This document shows, piece by piece, positions 36,731 through 49,533 of a stretch of DNA of 64,000 nucleotides. Position numbers and translations under genes: made by a program. The stretch lies in the NCBI RefSeq assembly GCF_910592395.1, contig NC_088308.1, positions 14,959,501 to 15,023,500 on the forward strand. Direction: 5' to 3'. Positions within the stretch are counted from its first letter, which is position 1; each line of letters opens with the position of its first letter. The notes beneath the pieces are model-generated. The model saw only the letters and a program-made list of their open reading frames with translations, was not told the origin of the DNA and searched no databases. This DNA is from Lineus longissimus (taxonomy: Eukaryota; Nemertea; Pilidiophora; Heteronemertea; Lineidae).

Positions 36731-37826
36731 TAAGTGAGACAATCAATATCGACAGTGAGGTATCAAGTTCAAAAACATCTTAAGTTAAACATTATCAAGT
36801 TAAACTTCACAAGATTCTTTTTGACTGCTTCCATATTTCAAAACCCAAGCGGTTTTGGCTGCCAATCCATAACCACTGAATTCAAAACGAGGTTTCGTTG
36901 GCGCATAGTGCATTTACACTGCAAAGTGGGGAATCATTCTAAATACTGGTGTTTTAGAATATCACACCACAGAAGTAAGAATATCACACCACAGAAATTG
37001 TAGTTCTGTCATTCAACTTGTCCTCAATTATATAGTGGGAATGCAAATCTAGAGGCCTGGTGGTGGCCTGAATAGCTACGCTGGTGGAATTGAATAGCAA
37101 GGAATAAGATGAATGACAAGAGAATGGAACAAGTAGTATATGCCTGTACCAGAATGTAGGTTTATGGTAGATAGGGAGATGTGGACAGACTAGATGGAAT
37201 CAAGCTTAGACAAATGGGGCCAAATTCATAAAGGGCGTTTAGCTTAACCTATATGGAGGCAATCACTTAATATTTCTAAACCCTGAACGGGGCAAGGCAT
37301 TTCAGGTTATGGCAACCAATTCAGAAAAACAATAATAACAACACAATGAACCAAGGTAGACCCAATAAAGTATACATTTACCGAAAGCTCATAGTGTTAT
37401 CTAAATATTTTCGATTTGATATTGAGAAAGAAACATAGTTTAACCACTAAAAAGGGACTTATTCTCCAAAAAGGGCCCGGGGTATTCAGCCAAACCACCC
37501 CTCACGACAAAAAACAATGACCAATACGCACTGTAGTACTCTGGATTGAAACAAGAGATGATATACTATAAAATAAAGTCATAAACTAACTCCTATTCTC
37601 TGTACTGGATTTTATAATTCATGTTTCCGTAGCATCCTCCATAGCTGGTCTGGTCTCTCCCTCAGAAACCCCACAAAACCCTCCAAAAATACATCGAAAA
37701 GACAAAATCAAACACACAAAGGTGAGAAAACATGCGTATTGGTCATTCTTCGCAGCTGCACGGTGATAACTGATGACGTTATGGGGATTCCCCATTGTAG
37801 CGGGTGATTAAAATAACATACCCCCC
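36731..37826. other. No gene recognised (RRP7A intron)
   Basis: Unique-looking intronic sequence. A short direct repeat (gaatatcacaccacagaa, twice at 36957-36995) is the only local structure noticed. Confidence 0.45.
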
Positions 37827-37977
37827 AAGTCAAGAATCAGATTGAACAAATTGGCCAATTCACACCAATTGACCTCTGTGACCTTGAAAATTAGGTCAGA
37901 CCCAAACCTGTATGATATGTGATGTATCGTTTGGAGTATCTACCATAAAATATCATCGAAAACAAGTCACTAACTAG

Positions 37978-39351
37978 AATTCCAAAATTTGCTTGTAGCA
38001 AATTTGATAGTCCCCAGGTAGTCCGAGTGGAAACCGAGTAACAAACTCGACTGTAGTCAAACTACGAAGAAGAACGTGTGCAAATACTCGAGTCGAACGC
38101 GTTCGAATTAACAGCCTGAGTGTAGTATTTGACCTTGACCCGATACTCTCGTCAAAATCGCAGCACAACTAGAACTGAGATTTCACAGGCAGCACCTGTG
38201 AATTCATGACTCCAGGGTTGTTTTGAGGGCGATACCATAAGAGTTGGTCTTGAGTTTGGGAACCTGAAGGTCTGAGGCACCTGGGGAGAGAAGACTAGTT
38301 GAACGATGGGCATAAATTAAAATAGGAGTGCGGGAACAAGGTTTTTTTAGCAGGAGGAAAGCGAGAACATTTTGCGCCGTCGTATTCCGATTTGACTGGT
38401 TAGTGGTGAAATCTGCTTTTACTTTTGCAAATTAACATATTCGTTTTTCTAGTTCTAACGGTGTCTGAATTAAAGATGCTTTCCCAATGCTTGACTGGTC
38501 TGGCAAGAGGCATTGCCAGGAAAACGTGACATCATTTTGGCCATTCTTCTTACCGCTCCGTAAAACTTCCTGACATGGTATGAAGTGGGAGGGCGCACAA
38601 TGGGAACCACACTGCCGCGATGTTAATAGTTTCTATTTATAGAATTCAGCGGCAGAGATTTTAAGCACGGAAAAGTAGATTAACTCGGCTGACCTCAATG
38701 GATTTTACCCAGGATCGTTTTCAAGGCGAGAGAAACATCTGATTTAAGTACTGCGCTTATTAGATTTCATGTTCATGCCGAAGATTGGCCTAAAACGTGG
38801 ACGAAAAGAGCGCATTATCGAGTGTTGGAGAGGTCACGTAATTGTACGAGAAACCTGAGCGAAAACAATACTGACTCCAGTTCCCAGAGGGAGGAGCTGG
38901 AGTCATAAAAACGCATCTAAAGCATCGAAATAGTCTGAGTTTTGAAAAATCGTTTTGCGATAGTCCATGAATCGAATTGGGTTTCTCGACCAACTCCTGA
39001 GAATAATGACGTCATTATGACAGGGCGGAGCTTATGGTAATGTATCAGCGTCTCGCCTCTGCCCATGTCACAGCGCATGTCAGATTGAATAGCGGCTTCG
39101 GCATGTTGGGAGAAGACGATCAGACGATATCTCAGCAAAAAATGCTTCAAAAGTATAGAAATACTCAGGATTTTTAAAATACTTTTGCGATAGTCCACAG
39201 ATGGAATTGGGTTTGGTGGTGTAAGGGTGATTGATTTCTGGTTTATTTAGCCGTTTTGCTGGACTACCACAATGAATGTGTTGGTGGAAGAAAATAACAG
39301 TTTCGAGAATTCCAGTGATATCAATATAGTCCCCAGACGGGTTCTGGGGCC
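37978..39351. mobile_element. Unclassified 1.37-kb insert in HINE-C
   Basis: It separates gtcacta from ataagtgag. It begins actagaattccaaaatttgc and ends near CCCCAGACGGGTTCTGGGGCC, which folds as a 7-bp hairpin. A TA or CTA duplication is possible. It contains a degenerate direct repeat (ttttgcgatagtcca at about 38952 and 39182). No transposase was seen. Confidence 0.5.
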
Positions 39352-41935
39352 TATAATAAGTGAGATATTACACTTTTTTCCCTTTTATAGTTTTGGCCAA
39401 GTCAAGAATCAGATCGGATCGAAATTCGGTGTCCAAGGTTACATGACGTGGGGAGTCATGTGTACCAAATTTCAAGATCATAGCTTTAGCGGTTAAGAAA
39501 CGTGCCATAGTAACACTAAAACGACCAATTCACGCCATTTGACCAGGTTGACCTTGAAAAGGCCATTTGACCAGGTTGACCTTGAAAAGTAGGTGAAATC
39601 AAACACTCATATGATATGTATCCTTGCTAGGAGCAGTGTTCTCCACACCATTAAAAATTAGGGCGGCCCGCCCTTATCAAAATTGCCGACGGAAAAATCC
39701 GCCCCTATCAAAACTAACCCGCCCCTCTTAATTTCCCAACCGCCCCTTTCAAAGTTCCCGTTCTTCATCTAATGAACTAGTCGTCCTAAAACATTATTTC
39801 AACATCCGAACATTCCTGATCGCGAGATTTTGTAATTCATGACGTGTTCTATCATTCCGAAGATCGTAAATGTCGGGCTACACCAGCCTACGTCGGCTGC
39901 AGCAATAAACGGAACAGCCCCGCATGCTTCACTGTTTACTCCATTGTGGTAGGGAAATAAATAAACAACAAGAGGCCCAAAGGCCTGGCGCTCAGCTGAA
40001 ATGGATAGGTGAAGGCAAGGGCCAAGTGTGTGTCGGTACCGTTATTATGAGGCAACGTGAAGCTATAACGTCTAGCACGCAGAAGTGCTGGTGCGAAAGA
40101 CCTTCTTGCTATATCAGTGCATGCTGAAGTACTGAGTTGACGTCACCCTGCTATTATGACGTAAAGTCATTTCTATTGCTGTTGCAGTAGTGGGGTGTGT
40201 GATGACGTCAAGGAGTTGTGTGGTGACGTCAAAGAGTGGAGTCCTTGTCTTCATGCAGCGTAGGTGGAACTAATAACATGCACATGGACACAAGGTACAT
40301 AATTATTACAGTATATTTTGTGAGGTGGGGCCAGGTGCTTTACAATGGTCAAATGAACCGACTGTTGTCTGGACATTGATGAAGTGGATGCAGCCAAATG
40401 TTTGGGATGGTCTTTTTGTATGTGAAGAAAAGAAGATAAAGAGTTGGTTAACAAAATGAACTTTATTGGTGCGGCAGATATTTGATGCCTTTCGGCAGAT
40501 ATTTGAAGCGCCTTGTGGCAGATATTTGTTGCCTTGCGGCAGATATTTGACAACGCTCTCCGGGAATGGAAAGCAGTAAAACGAGTAAGCACACCTTACT
40601 CTGAATGTGGGAACAGCAAGTGCTTTACTGGACTTGAAATGTGCCAACAACTCCTCTTGCAATAACCAACAACAGTTAATATGTAAAAAAAGAGAAGAGA
40701 AATTAACACTGACAGAATAAAAAAGGGTGACATAGACGGGGAAATGTGCACCACCGGATACAGTCTGTGCTTGATCAGGCATCGGTCAGATGATCCTGAA
40801 CAAGGCATCTATGGATGCAAATCCAGAAAGAGACTTAACCTTCGAAGGGCACACTTATTACTCAGTGAAAAGTCAGTCCTGTGGGCTGTTTTCCAATTCA
40901 AAATAAAAGTGTAACCTCTTTAAATTAGTCTCACAGACTGAACCATAACACTCAACAGCCAACCGTGCCGACATGATGTGAGCCGAGAGCTGGTCTTAAA
41001 GATGAGCGAGTGGTGTACTACATTTTGAAAATTGTCTATCGTCTATGACATGTGACAGAACAGGATCTAGTGGACTTAATGATGAGGTACTATCAAATAA
41101 GGTGTCCATCAAATGAATCATGAGGGCCTGTTGAGTTATCCTCTAAGCCTGCTATCCTATAGGGCTAGGCTATCGTTTTTGTCTTTTTTACAGCCTACAG
41201 CACAGCCATGCACAGCGCAGTGTACAGACAGTACAGGATTGCAAACCAAAAACATGAGCATTGCTGCGTAACAAAACTGCAGTGGAATTCATACTACGAT
41301 GTCATAATGTGACTTTCAAAATAATTGTTGTCACGGCCAATGACCAGACAGGGAGAAAACAAACGTACAAGATGCACGCTAGGCGTGGCAAATAACCAGG
41401 TTTTCGAAAATTATATGTTTGTTTAGTTTGCAATATGGAATAGGAAGGGTTGGGAGAGTTGAAAAGATGTGCAATATGAAGTAAGAAGTGTTCAGGTTGA
41501 AAATGGTTGTGGGAATGATTTTTATGCAGTCAAGAAGAAGAAGTTAATTTCAGAGTTGTATATGAGAAGTTTTTATTTAGAAATTACAGTACCTTCATGG
41601 AGTTAGCATAACTGAAGTTATACAGGCATAGATATGTGATGAAGACTACAAGCATCTGTATTTAATCATTGATGCATTTTGTGTACTAGTATATTAGAAT
41701 GTGTGTCATTTCTCAATTATTCATCGAGTCTGAAAACATTGAGAATGAACTGAACTGAAGTGTAACAGCAAGTACCTTACTGTAAGTAAATGGTGCATGA
41801 TGAAGATGGCTGTAGTCTTCATTGCATATGTATGGCTGTATAAGTAGCAAGACTCTCTTGAGAGTACTAGTATATACCTGAACTAACTAGAGTTGAATTG
41901 TTGTACCGTGATGCTGATTTCAGCCAGTGAAGATT

Positions 41936-42517
41936 TCAGTATAAATCCGAGGGGGTGGACATCTTCATGTTTATGGAAACAGTGGTGATTAGTGCTTGGA
42001 GGTGGCATCCCGTGAATGAACGACTGTTAGTATTTCCAATATCATAAGTTTTTTTTTTCGGGTTCAATCCAAGTAGACATGAGAATGCAAATGCTATGGC
42101 CATGATGCCACAAATAGGGTCACTTGATTGTTGCGTCACATCAACATATTCCACATTATCATTGTTTATCTGGTTGTAGACAAGGCATAACTGGAGGAAT
42201 GTTTGTTGCAAATGTTCCGAGGACATTAAAGAATCGTAGATGTAAATTCTTTTAGACGTAGAATGATAGTATGATGTACTCCAATGGTTTTTTAGAGGAT
42301 GGATTAATATTGAGTCCTTGTCTGCTGGTATTGGTGGTGGACGTTTGTTTGAATCTTCACTTTGAGATAGAAAGTGCAACTCTGCTGGAGAATAGTAACC
42401 GATATGTCCTTCGTATTTGAGGTGATTTGCATAAAGATGCATAAGGTTCATGGCTGCCATGATGACATCATCAGTGATATCAGTGTTGCCTACAAAATAT
42501 TCAACTTTCTTGTAGTT
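41936..42517 (-). CDS. ULP1/C48-like cysteine protease, exon 2
   Basis: Main coding exon (193 codons plus TGA at 41936-41938). The acceptor tttctttccag lies just upstream (42518-42528), and the exon joins in phase 0 to exon 1 at 42777-42851. Numbering the spliced 218-residue protein, the C48 catalytic set is visible: H103 in KNHWSTSYY, D120 in IYIYDSLMS, Q154/Q155, and C161 in DPICGIMAIAFA. The H-D spacing and the C-G-x-x-A motif fit ULP1/SENP-like peptidases, which cleave ubiquitin-like modifiers or polyproteins and are often carried by eukaryotic transposons. The frame is intact without stop codons. It could be the element's own gene or a captured one. Confidence 0.75.
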   Translation of the reverse strand, partial: NYKKVEYFVGNTDITDDVIMAAMNLMHLYANHLKYEGHIGYYSPAELHFLSQSEDSNKRPPPIPADKDSILIHPLKNHWSTSYYHSTSKRIYIYDSLMSSEHLQQTFLQLCLVYNQINNDNVEYVDVTQQSSDPICGIMAIAFAFSCLLGLNPKKKTYDIGNTNSRSFTGCHLQALITTVSINMKMSTPSDLY

Positions 42518-42776
42518 CTGGAAAGAAAAAAGAAATTGTACAATGGATTTGATCAAGGTGTGTGCGAGGTCAGGGATGATAGTGAATTGTCTTGGAAAAA
42601 ATGGTTGACAGTGCTATTGGTGGAAGAGGAGTTGAGGAAGTGGATGGTTGGAAAAAAAGGACTTTAAGCTGTCATCTATATCATCATCTCATTTTTGTGT
42701 TTAAAGATGAAGTTGAGAATGAAATATTGTAAGGATGAGTCATGTCATAGTTATGATTTGAAATGAATGAACTGAC

Positions 42777-42851
42777 CTGTCTCTTTTCAGCTATATAAAT
42801 GGCATGACGGTGTGCTTTCATAGTATTTGATGTTTTCTTCAGTTTTGGCAT
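42777..42851 (-). CDS. ULP1/C48-like protease, exon 1 (25 codons)
   Basis: Starts ATG at 42851-42849 and encodes a short basic segment (MPKLKKTSNTMK, then AIYIAEKRQ). It ends at donor ACAG|GTCAGT (GT at 42775-42776) in phase 0, matching exon 2. The 259-bp intron has good ends. A Helitron inserted only 5 bp upstream of the ATG, so the promoter or an earlier exon has been separated. Across the Helitron the older sequence reads ctcctttctttag, a plausible acceptor, so a further 5' exon may have existed. A strong donor, GAG|GTAAGT at 45177, lies on the same strand. Confidence 0.65.
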
Positions 42852-42856
42852 GATTA

Positions 42857-43718
42857 TCTATACTATAATGCGCGTTGTGGCCGCTATTTAGGAGGTAATT
42901 TTTGTTTCAAAATTAGGCCTTGGAAATGCGTCGAATTCTTGCAACCTTTGGCTTCGTAGGTCTGGATCATACGTGAGAGTGTCACTGAGGGTGTCATACG
43001 TCGAATATCTTCGTGGTTTTAGAATAAATAACAACTTTTCAGAGAGCACGTCGACTGGAGAGCTCCGCTCATTCTCAAAAGCATACACAAACTTCACGCA
43101 TATTCTCCCTGCCACATCAGTATTAGCTTCCAGCACGTATGTAGTGCTATACAACCTGGTCCATGGTGCAGGGTATTAGCAGGGAGATTAATGATTAGCC
43201 TATTCTATTTTAGTTCTATTCGAGAAACACTGACCTGAGTGATGAGGCAAATTCTGCAGAGTGGCCTACCGGAACATGCAGTCAGGGTATAAATAAACAG
43301 TTATGCCAGGAGGGACAAAATATGTACAGTGGCCAGCGCTTGCTCTTTGTTTTATTCTTTACTGACTGATGTTGTCAGTTTGAATTGCGTTCTGCATCTC
43401 TCCATGCGCCTGGCTTTGGTCCGACAGTGGCATTGGGTACGGGAGTGGGTAGGTGATATGCCTGACATGTGAGGGCCTTATTTGGAACAGGACCTGCTGT
43501 CACTGGTCTCAATGCATTGTGCAAAATAGCGTACTCCAATCAATCTATTGGGGGTTGCATGTAGATAGCAGCAATAAGTCCCTAAATGCAGTTCATTTCG
43601 TGTTTAACCTTTAATAAAACTTCAGTAACGTTAGAAATTTAATGTAGCTCAATCATCGTGCCCATTTAACTAATGTATATTACATTTCAACTTTGCCCGC
43701 TTCATGGGTATATGCTAG
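42857..43718 (+). mobile_element. Non-autonomous Helitron copy 2
   Basis: 862 bp, TCTATACTATAATGCGCG to ATGGGTATATGCTAG, inserted between A and T (gatta^tatatc). It is near-identical to the copy at 26233-27086, so it moved recently. It separates the protease start codon from its upstream region. Confidence 0.85.
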
Positions 43719-43745
43719 TATATCTAAAGAAAGGAGTTAAAGTGT

Positions 43746-44540
43746 ACCAATATCTATTGCTGTGCCCAAGGGCCATGGATTCTAACATGACTGGGACAAG
43801 AAACAATAAAAAATATCATTGGTATGGCCTTACCTGCTATGGTAGGGACAAGAAACCAATATCCATTGATGTGACCAAAGGACTAATGGATTCTAACTGA
43901 CAGGGACAAGAAACAATAAAACACATTCATTGGTATGGCCTTATGTGCAATGGTAAGGACAAGACACCAATATCTATTGCTGTGCCCAAGGGCCATGGAT
44001 TCTAACATGACTGGGACAAGAAACAATAAACAATATCATTGGTATGGCCTTATCTGCTATGCTAGGGACGAGAAACCAATATCCATTGATGTGACCAAAG
44101 GACTAATGGATTCTAACTAACTGGAACAAGAAACAATAAAAAACATTCATTGGTATGGCCTTATGTGCAATGGTAAGGACAAGACACCAATATCTATTGC
44201 TGTGCCCAAGGGCCATGGATTCTAACATGACTGGGACAAGAAACAAAAAAAATATCATTGGTATGGCCTTATCTGCTATGGTAGGGACAAGAAACTAATA
44301 TTCATTGATGTGACCAAAGGACTAATGGATTCTAACTGACTGGGACAAGAAACAATAAAACACATTCATTGGTATGGCCTTATGTGCAATGGTAAGATTA
44401 AGACACCAATATCTATTGCTGTGCCCAAGGGCCATGGATTCTAACATGACTGGGACAAGAAATAATAAAAAATATCATTGGTATGGCCTTGTAACTGACT
44501 GTGACAAGAAACATTGAAAAAAGTCATTGGTATGGCCTTT
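43746..44540. repeat. 220-bp tandem array made of 110-bp half-units
   Basis: The marker ACCAATATCTATTGCTGTGCC starts at 43746, 43966, 44186 and 44405. Half-way through each unit comes the sister form accaatatccattgatgtga. All half-units share ggattctaac, gggacaagaaacaataaaa and cattggtatggcc. It is thus a dimeric higher-order repeat. It ends in a decayed unit near 44540. Open frames here are by-products. Confidence 0.9.
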
Positions 44541-47500
44541 ATATGATGTCCAGATTTAATCCATATCTTACTTTTATTCGTGTGAAAATAGGTGCTAACG
44601 GAACAGTAAAAACAAAGAACGGGTAGGCCTACCATACGATCTCGGTTCAAGCCGGCAACTGTCTTCCTACATGAATGAGTAGCGTGACCAAATAAGGAAT
44701 CCCATTGACAACATTTTTACGCGGGCTTTTATTTCATTGGTTTAAAGAAGTATGACGCATAAATTATTCATCGAGACCCGTGAAAAGCGTTCTACAACTC
44801 TGGATCGGCGGCGTCAACTTAAGCCGCGATTTCTATGAAATCTGACACTTCTAGGAACTGAGAAGACATGAACTTAAGACCCATCTCGCCCCCACCTCCC
44901 CCCACCCCCTAGATTTTAAATTGCAGATCTGCACAAGTCTCAGGACCCAAGTTTTGACCACCTAAAAAGCCGGAATGCAACTACGCAGTTGAGTTACCAT
45001 ACGTCGTTAGACCAAGCTGCATTTTGAATCATCTTTCAACGATCGTCGACAAACTATTTCTCAAATCAATCTCAATCAATTGAACAATCCAAGCTTTCCC
45101 TAATGTTTCATCAATACCTGCAATAACACAGGCAGCCAAAATCGCCCATGAACTTGTGAATTCGATGAGAACTTACCTCTTGTATCTGCGTATAATAGCT
45201 AGACACGAAGCGTTCTCCGGCACTGTCTCCTTGCTTCTGAACTGCGCAGACTCCGAGACGTGACGTTGGCTTCACGTGGGACTGCACGTGGGATAACAAA
45301 ATTTAAAATGACCCCCGATGGGGTGCTCACTAAATTGCGCTAGTAACACCACCTGGTGCAAAATTCATGAACTACGCTTATTGATAATGAAAGAGAAAGC
45401 TTTGCTCTCTATGATCAGATTTGTTTCATGATCCCCAACTTAAAGAATTGGGAGAAATCAGCTTCTGGAACGGTTTTGGAAAATTTCGCTCTGTGCCACC
45501 TAGTGGCCAAACCGCTCATCCTGCGGAACCCACACTTGGTCTGTTCAGGAGTTCTAAAGGGTGTCAATGGCTAAAAGGGAAAATCAAAAGAAAATCTCCA
45601 GTCGTTTCAAAGTTATCAGTGTGACGAGAATCAATACAAGTTTTTCATAACACGCCACCTATAGGACTAAAAAATTGATGAAATAAAAAAATTGTGTGAT
45701 ATATCGTGTGCCATCACCCGTAAAGCCTACCATAAAAATCTGGTGAGAAACCCACCCTTACAAAGGGACTTATGGTAGATTTTGTTTTTTCACAAAGCGC
45801 CCTCTGGTGGCTAAACCATGAATCAAATGGAGTTGGATTTCGAAAGGAACCAACGTCTACTTACCAGCAGTATACAAAAAAAGATTCAACAGAAAATCTC
45901 CAGTCGTTTTAAAGTAATCAGTGTCACAAGAGAACAGCGACCGCCCGACCGCTCGGCACTTACGGTAATTTAATAACCAGGTATTTCTTCGAAAACCTGG
46001 TTAAAAATGGCGAGATTTGTTGCAAAATTGCCAACCACAACAACTCAGGGACCGTAGCCAAAATGGCCGACGGCGAATTCTCCGGTCGCTCGCGCAGTCC
46101 ATAAACAAGCATCAATTTTACCAACTTTAGGTGCAAGCTTGGTCATCAAAGTTACAGAACTGTTAGAAATACATCTAAACAACATATATATACAGTTAAA
46201 AGTGCATAAAAATCCGGTTTCAACCTCCGGGCGGTACCTTTCTTTCTCCGCCAGACGCCGGACCATACCGGTAGTTATTTAGTGCGACCACCACCAGAGT
46301 GTTTATCAAGATCTTTCCGTTTTAATTGCGCGTTTTAGGCAGATTAATCAATTAATTATTACATGCATGCATTATATATCACCGAAATGATAATTGCGTA
46401 GGCTATTTGAAACTAAGTTCAGATATTATTTTCGATCTTTAAATTGAATTTAGGCGAGTGATTTTTGACACCCGGTCGACATATCAGGACTTTCAAAATT
46501 CACGCGAGATCGCTTGCATCATCGGCACGTTTGAAAACCGAATTTTACAAATTCCACAAATATTTATCACATACCATATGTATCACCACAAAGGTAACTC
46601 TCTAGACTATTTGTAACCAAGTTCAGATACTTATTTTCACAAAAATTCGAAGCTATGCAAGCGATTTTTCAGTGGTAGAGATCGACGGAAACTAATTTCT
46701 CGCTCTAAAATGACATGAGACGAGCACCAACTTCGGCTAATTTGTGCACAAAATTTCCGCAATATTATAAAAAACTATGATAAATCTGAATTATATAGAC
46801 TCTTTTCAGTACCTAAACAAATTTCAGGTACATGGTCATGTTGATTAAAAGAGTATCAACCGATTGAACATGAGAAAGTTCAATCACCTTCATTGAAGCA
46901 GCGACTACCACCATTTTTAGATGGTGGCATCTCTTCTATCGATCGGCCAATCAGCGGCACTGCTTGCAAAAAAGTTGAGCCACCGCCAAATTTGAAATCG
47001 CCAAAATTCAGTCAATGTGCCTGCAGCGCCAACTGGTGGTGAAAACTATATTAATTCCATTAAAAGTAAAAAATTAAAAAATATTAAAAAATATTCAGCC
47101 ACATTTGAAAACAATATTTGCTCTGTGGACCGAGGTAAAAAGGGAAAGAAATCTAAACGCGAAATGACCTCATTCTCTTAATACAGGTCGGATCGCGCTG
47201 ATATTTTGTTTTTTTAGTTCACCTTGGGCAACTCCTAATTTAGCACCGTCAACAAAGTGGCTAGGCCTTCCCGGTCAGAAATGTCCAATTATGTCCACAA
47301 ATGGGTCCTACATGAATGGATGGATGGATGGATGGATGGATTGCAGGACGGACACCATTTGAACAGCTATTCTACTAGCTCCGATGACTTTGTCAGCTGA
47401 GCTAAAAACGCTACAGGGCCTGTCTAAATGCGGTCTTAATCCGTCTTAGGCAACTGAAACTACGTTCGCAGTCTGAAAGACACGGAAAAAATTAAGATTA

Positions 47501-48589
47501 AATCACCTGCATTCGGCAGCGCCATCTTTAAAATCCCGATGGCAAATTTTGCAACTAAACTGCTGCCTGCAGAAACTTGGCAGGTGTGGCGGAATGCGTA
47601 GTTGCTATTGACCAATAGTTGAGGAACGTCACTAATTACTTATGCTTTTCACATAAATTATGAAGGTGACCGCCGGCTCCCGACTTGGCTTTGCGCTATT
47701 TAGTATTTGATATTATTACCTGCCGTTGACATGGGAATGACCAATCCTGCCCTTGCTATATGCGTTAGGTTGGGATATAGGGGCTCGTCATCAGGCTCAG
47801 CGAGGGTCTACAGTACCGGAAGTTCCTGCATTGTGAAGCGTCCCAGAATCACGACCTTTCCCGAAGTAGGCCATTATACGCTGCTGCCGGCAGTTTTAAT
47901 GTGCATGGCCAAAACACGTGGTAGCATTCGTCAACGGCTGGCGGCGCAGTGGGCTTCCCGCCAAATATTGTTAACGTTGCGGGCGGTGCGGAGTTAGTCG
48001 GTTGCGCGATGTAGATTTCAATGAAACTGATGGTGAATATGGTGACTGATTATATATACCTTTCTGAAGGTCGGTACATGGAAAAAAATTATGGAATTAA
48101 TGATTAGAAAACATTGCCAACGTACATGTTCGTCGTGATTATGCGGCCGATATCGGAGATATGCCTAAGTGTTGAATGTTTTGTAGGCGAAGAGGAGTCG
48201 AATTCTGCATACCAGGTGCTGGGAAATTGCATCTAAGCATGTTTAAATTCAAAATTTTTCTGGGGGAGAGCCCCCCCCCCCACACCCTCCTTCGCGCTCC
48301 CGCCGAGGCGCTCATTCTCGCGGCTCTAGCATGGTTTCGAGGTATATTTTTTAGTACATCCGCCCCTATCAAACCAGATACGGTGGAGAACACTGTAGGA
48401 GAACCTACCATATACATTTTCTCAAAGTCACTCATAAGAGAGATATCACAGTTTTAGGTTTCCACTTCTGGTCCCCTGGTGCCAAAGCCAAGAATCAGAG
48501 GTCAGAGGTCACCTGACCTGGGGCGACCTGTGTATAAAGTTTCAAGTTCATAGCCCTAGCAGTTAAGGAACGTGCCACTGTTTTTCAAA

Positions 48590-49533
48590 CAGGGCTTTAG
48601 ATAACTTTTTTGGTGAGGAAGTCAAGTACTTTATTGATGCACCATTTTGGGAGTTTGGGGTTTTAACTGGCATTGCAAATACTCCCAACTTGTCAGTATT
48701 ATCCCAGGCTGGGCATACAGATACTTCCAATTTCCTAAGGTTGGAAGTATAAACTCAAGTTATACAATGCATGTTATGTTATGCAATGCATGTTGTGATC
48801 CAAAGTTCTCTTGCATCTCAAACCACAGAGTAAGTGTAGAGCTTGTCCTATTTCGCCAACTCGTCGTCTTAGCTGATAATGGCTGTTCCAGGCTTCATTA
48901 TTCATGCTCCATTTCAACAGCTGGACAGCTGACGGGAACCCCTGAATTCCGAAATGAAAGCCCCTAAACAATGGAGCCAAAGCATGACTGATTGGTACTC
49001 GAGTTCCTCGTTGGTGGCACTGCCGTGCAGAATTCGTAATTATATATTTTCAATACCAGCAACCTTGAGATTCAGTAACCAATCACAGCTCTCACTCTGG
49101 GCATGTGCCACTAGGATGACTTCACCGGCCGCGGAATATGGTCAGCTACTATCGTAGTAAAACATTTTCATTCATAAAGCTGTACATGCAACATCGTTGA
49201 TTGGCCAGCCGCATGATTAACAGGACTTGGGCATGGTAGAGTAGCGCCAGCGGGGGATTTTGGAACTAATTCTGACAGACTGACTCTCAAGTGCCGGCCA
49301 TGCTGAGGAGTGTGAGGCGGGTGGGCGGTGAAAGTTTTAAGTTTGACGCCAAACACATTGGGACTCCGGATTTTTGGACGTCAGAATACACCTTCAGATA
49401 TATTAGAAAGCGTACGCTGAAATCAGATGTTCATTTAGGGGGTGTCACAATACGTTTTTGGCCCAGAAAACCTGACGTATTGCTCTTTTCCACGGGCGTA
49501 TATACGCCCATACGCCTGTTATCTAAAGCTCTG
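48590..49533. mobile_element. TIR element (CAGGGCTTTAGATAAC) of 944 bp
   Basis: The start CAGGGCTTTAGATAAC and the end GTTATCTAAAGCTCTG are inverted repeats with one mismatch. It interrupts HINE-C between tttcaaa and acaggatacgac. A GGGCGTATATACGCCC palindrome lies just inside the right end. The tips suggest a hAT-type MITE, but I cannot see a clean 8-bp duplication. No transposase was recognised. Confidence 0.65.

Larger units (their letters stand above)
41368..46005 (-). mobile_element. Element D: Helentron-like, carries a C48 protease gene
   Basis: 4.64 kb. On plus it begins CAAGATGCACGCTAGGCGTG, with hairpin CACGC-TAG-GCGTG, then the subterminal motif AACCAGGTTTTCGAA (41394-41408). It ends with TTCGAAAACCTGGTT (45988-46002), whose outer part also pairs with ataACCAGGT upstream to form a local hairpin, then AAAA. 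The motifs at the two ends are exact inverted repeats of 15 bp. Insertion is between T and T on the minus strand, without duplication. It contains the ULP1-like gene, a Helitron (42857-43718) and a 220-bp tandem array. No Rep/helicase was found, so it is not autonomous as it stands. Confidence 0.7.
39969..47408 (-). mobile_element. HINE-B copy 3, split by element D
   Basis: The start CAAGAGGCCCAAAGGCCTGG and the end GTCAGCTGAGCTAAAAA match copy 1. Element D (41368-46005) sits between acaaacgta and aaatggcgagatttg, which are contiguous in copy 1 (6347-6362). (GGAT)n lies at 47316-47340. Confidence 0.8.
39634..48395. mobile_element. hAT-like element, split by HINE-B copy 3
   Basis: Terminal inverted repeats CAGTGTTCTCCAC...GTGGAGAACACTG, flanked by TAGGAG on both sides (39628-39633 and 48396-48401). 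The words atccgcccctatcaaa near both ends confirm that the ends belong together. Its own sequence is 39634-39968 and 47409-48395, about 1.3 kb without a transposase. The CAGTG tip fits hAT. A 6-bp duplication is shorter than the usual 8, so the superfamily is tentative. Confidence 0.65.

Noticed and set aside
45111-45299. 62-codon minus-strand frame near a strong donor in element D
   Set aside because: It has no ATG start; at most it could be an untranslated exon upstream of the protease gene.
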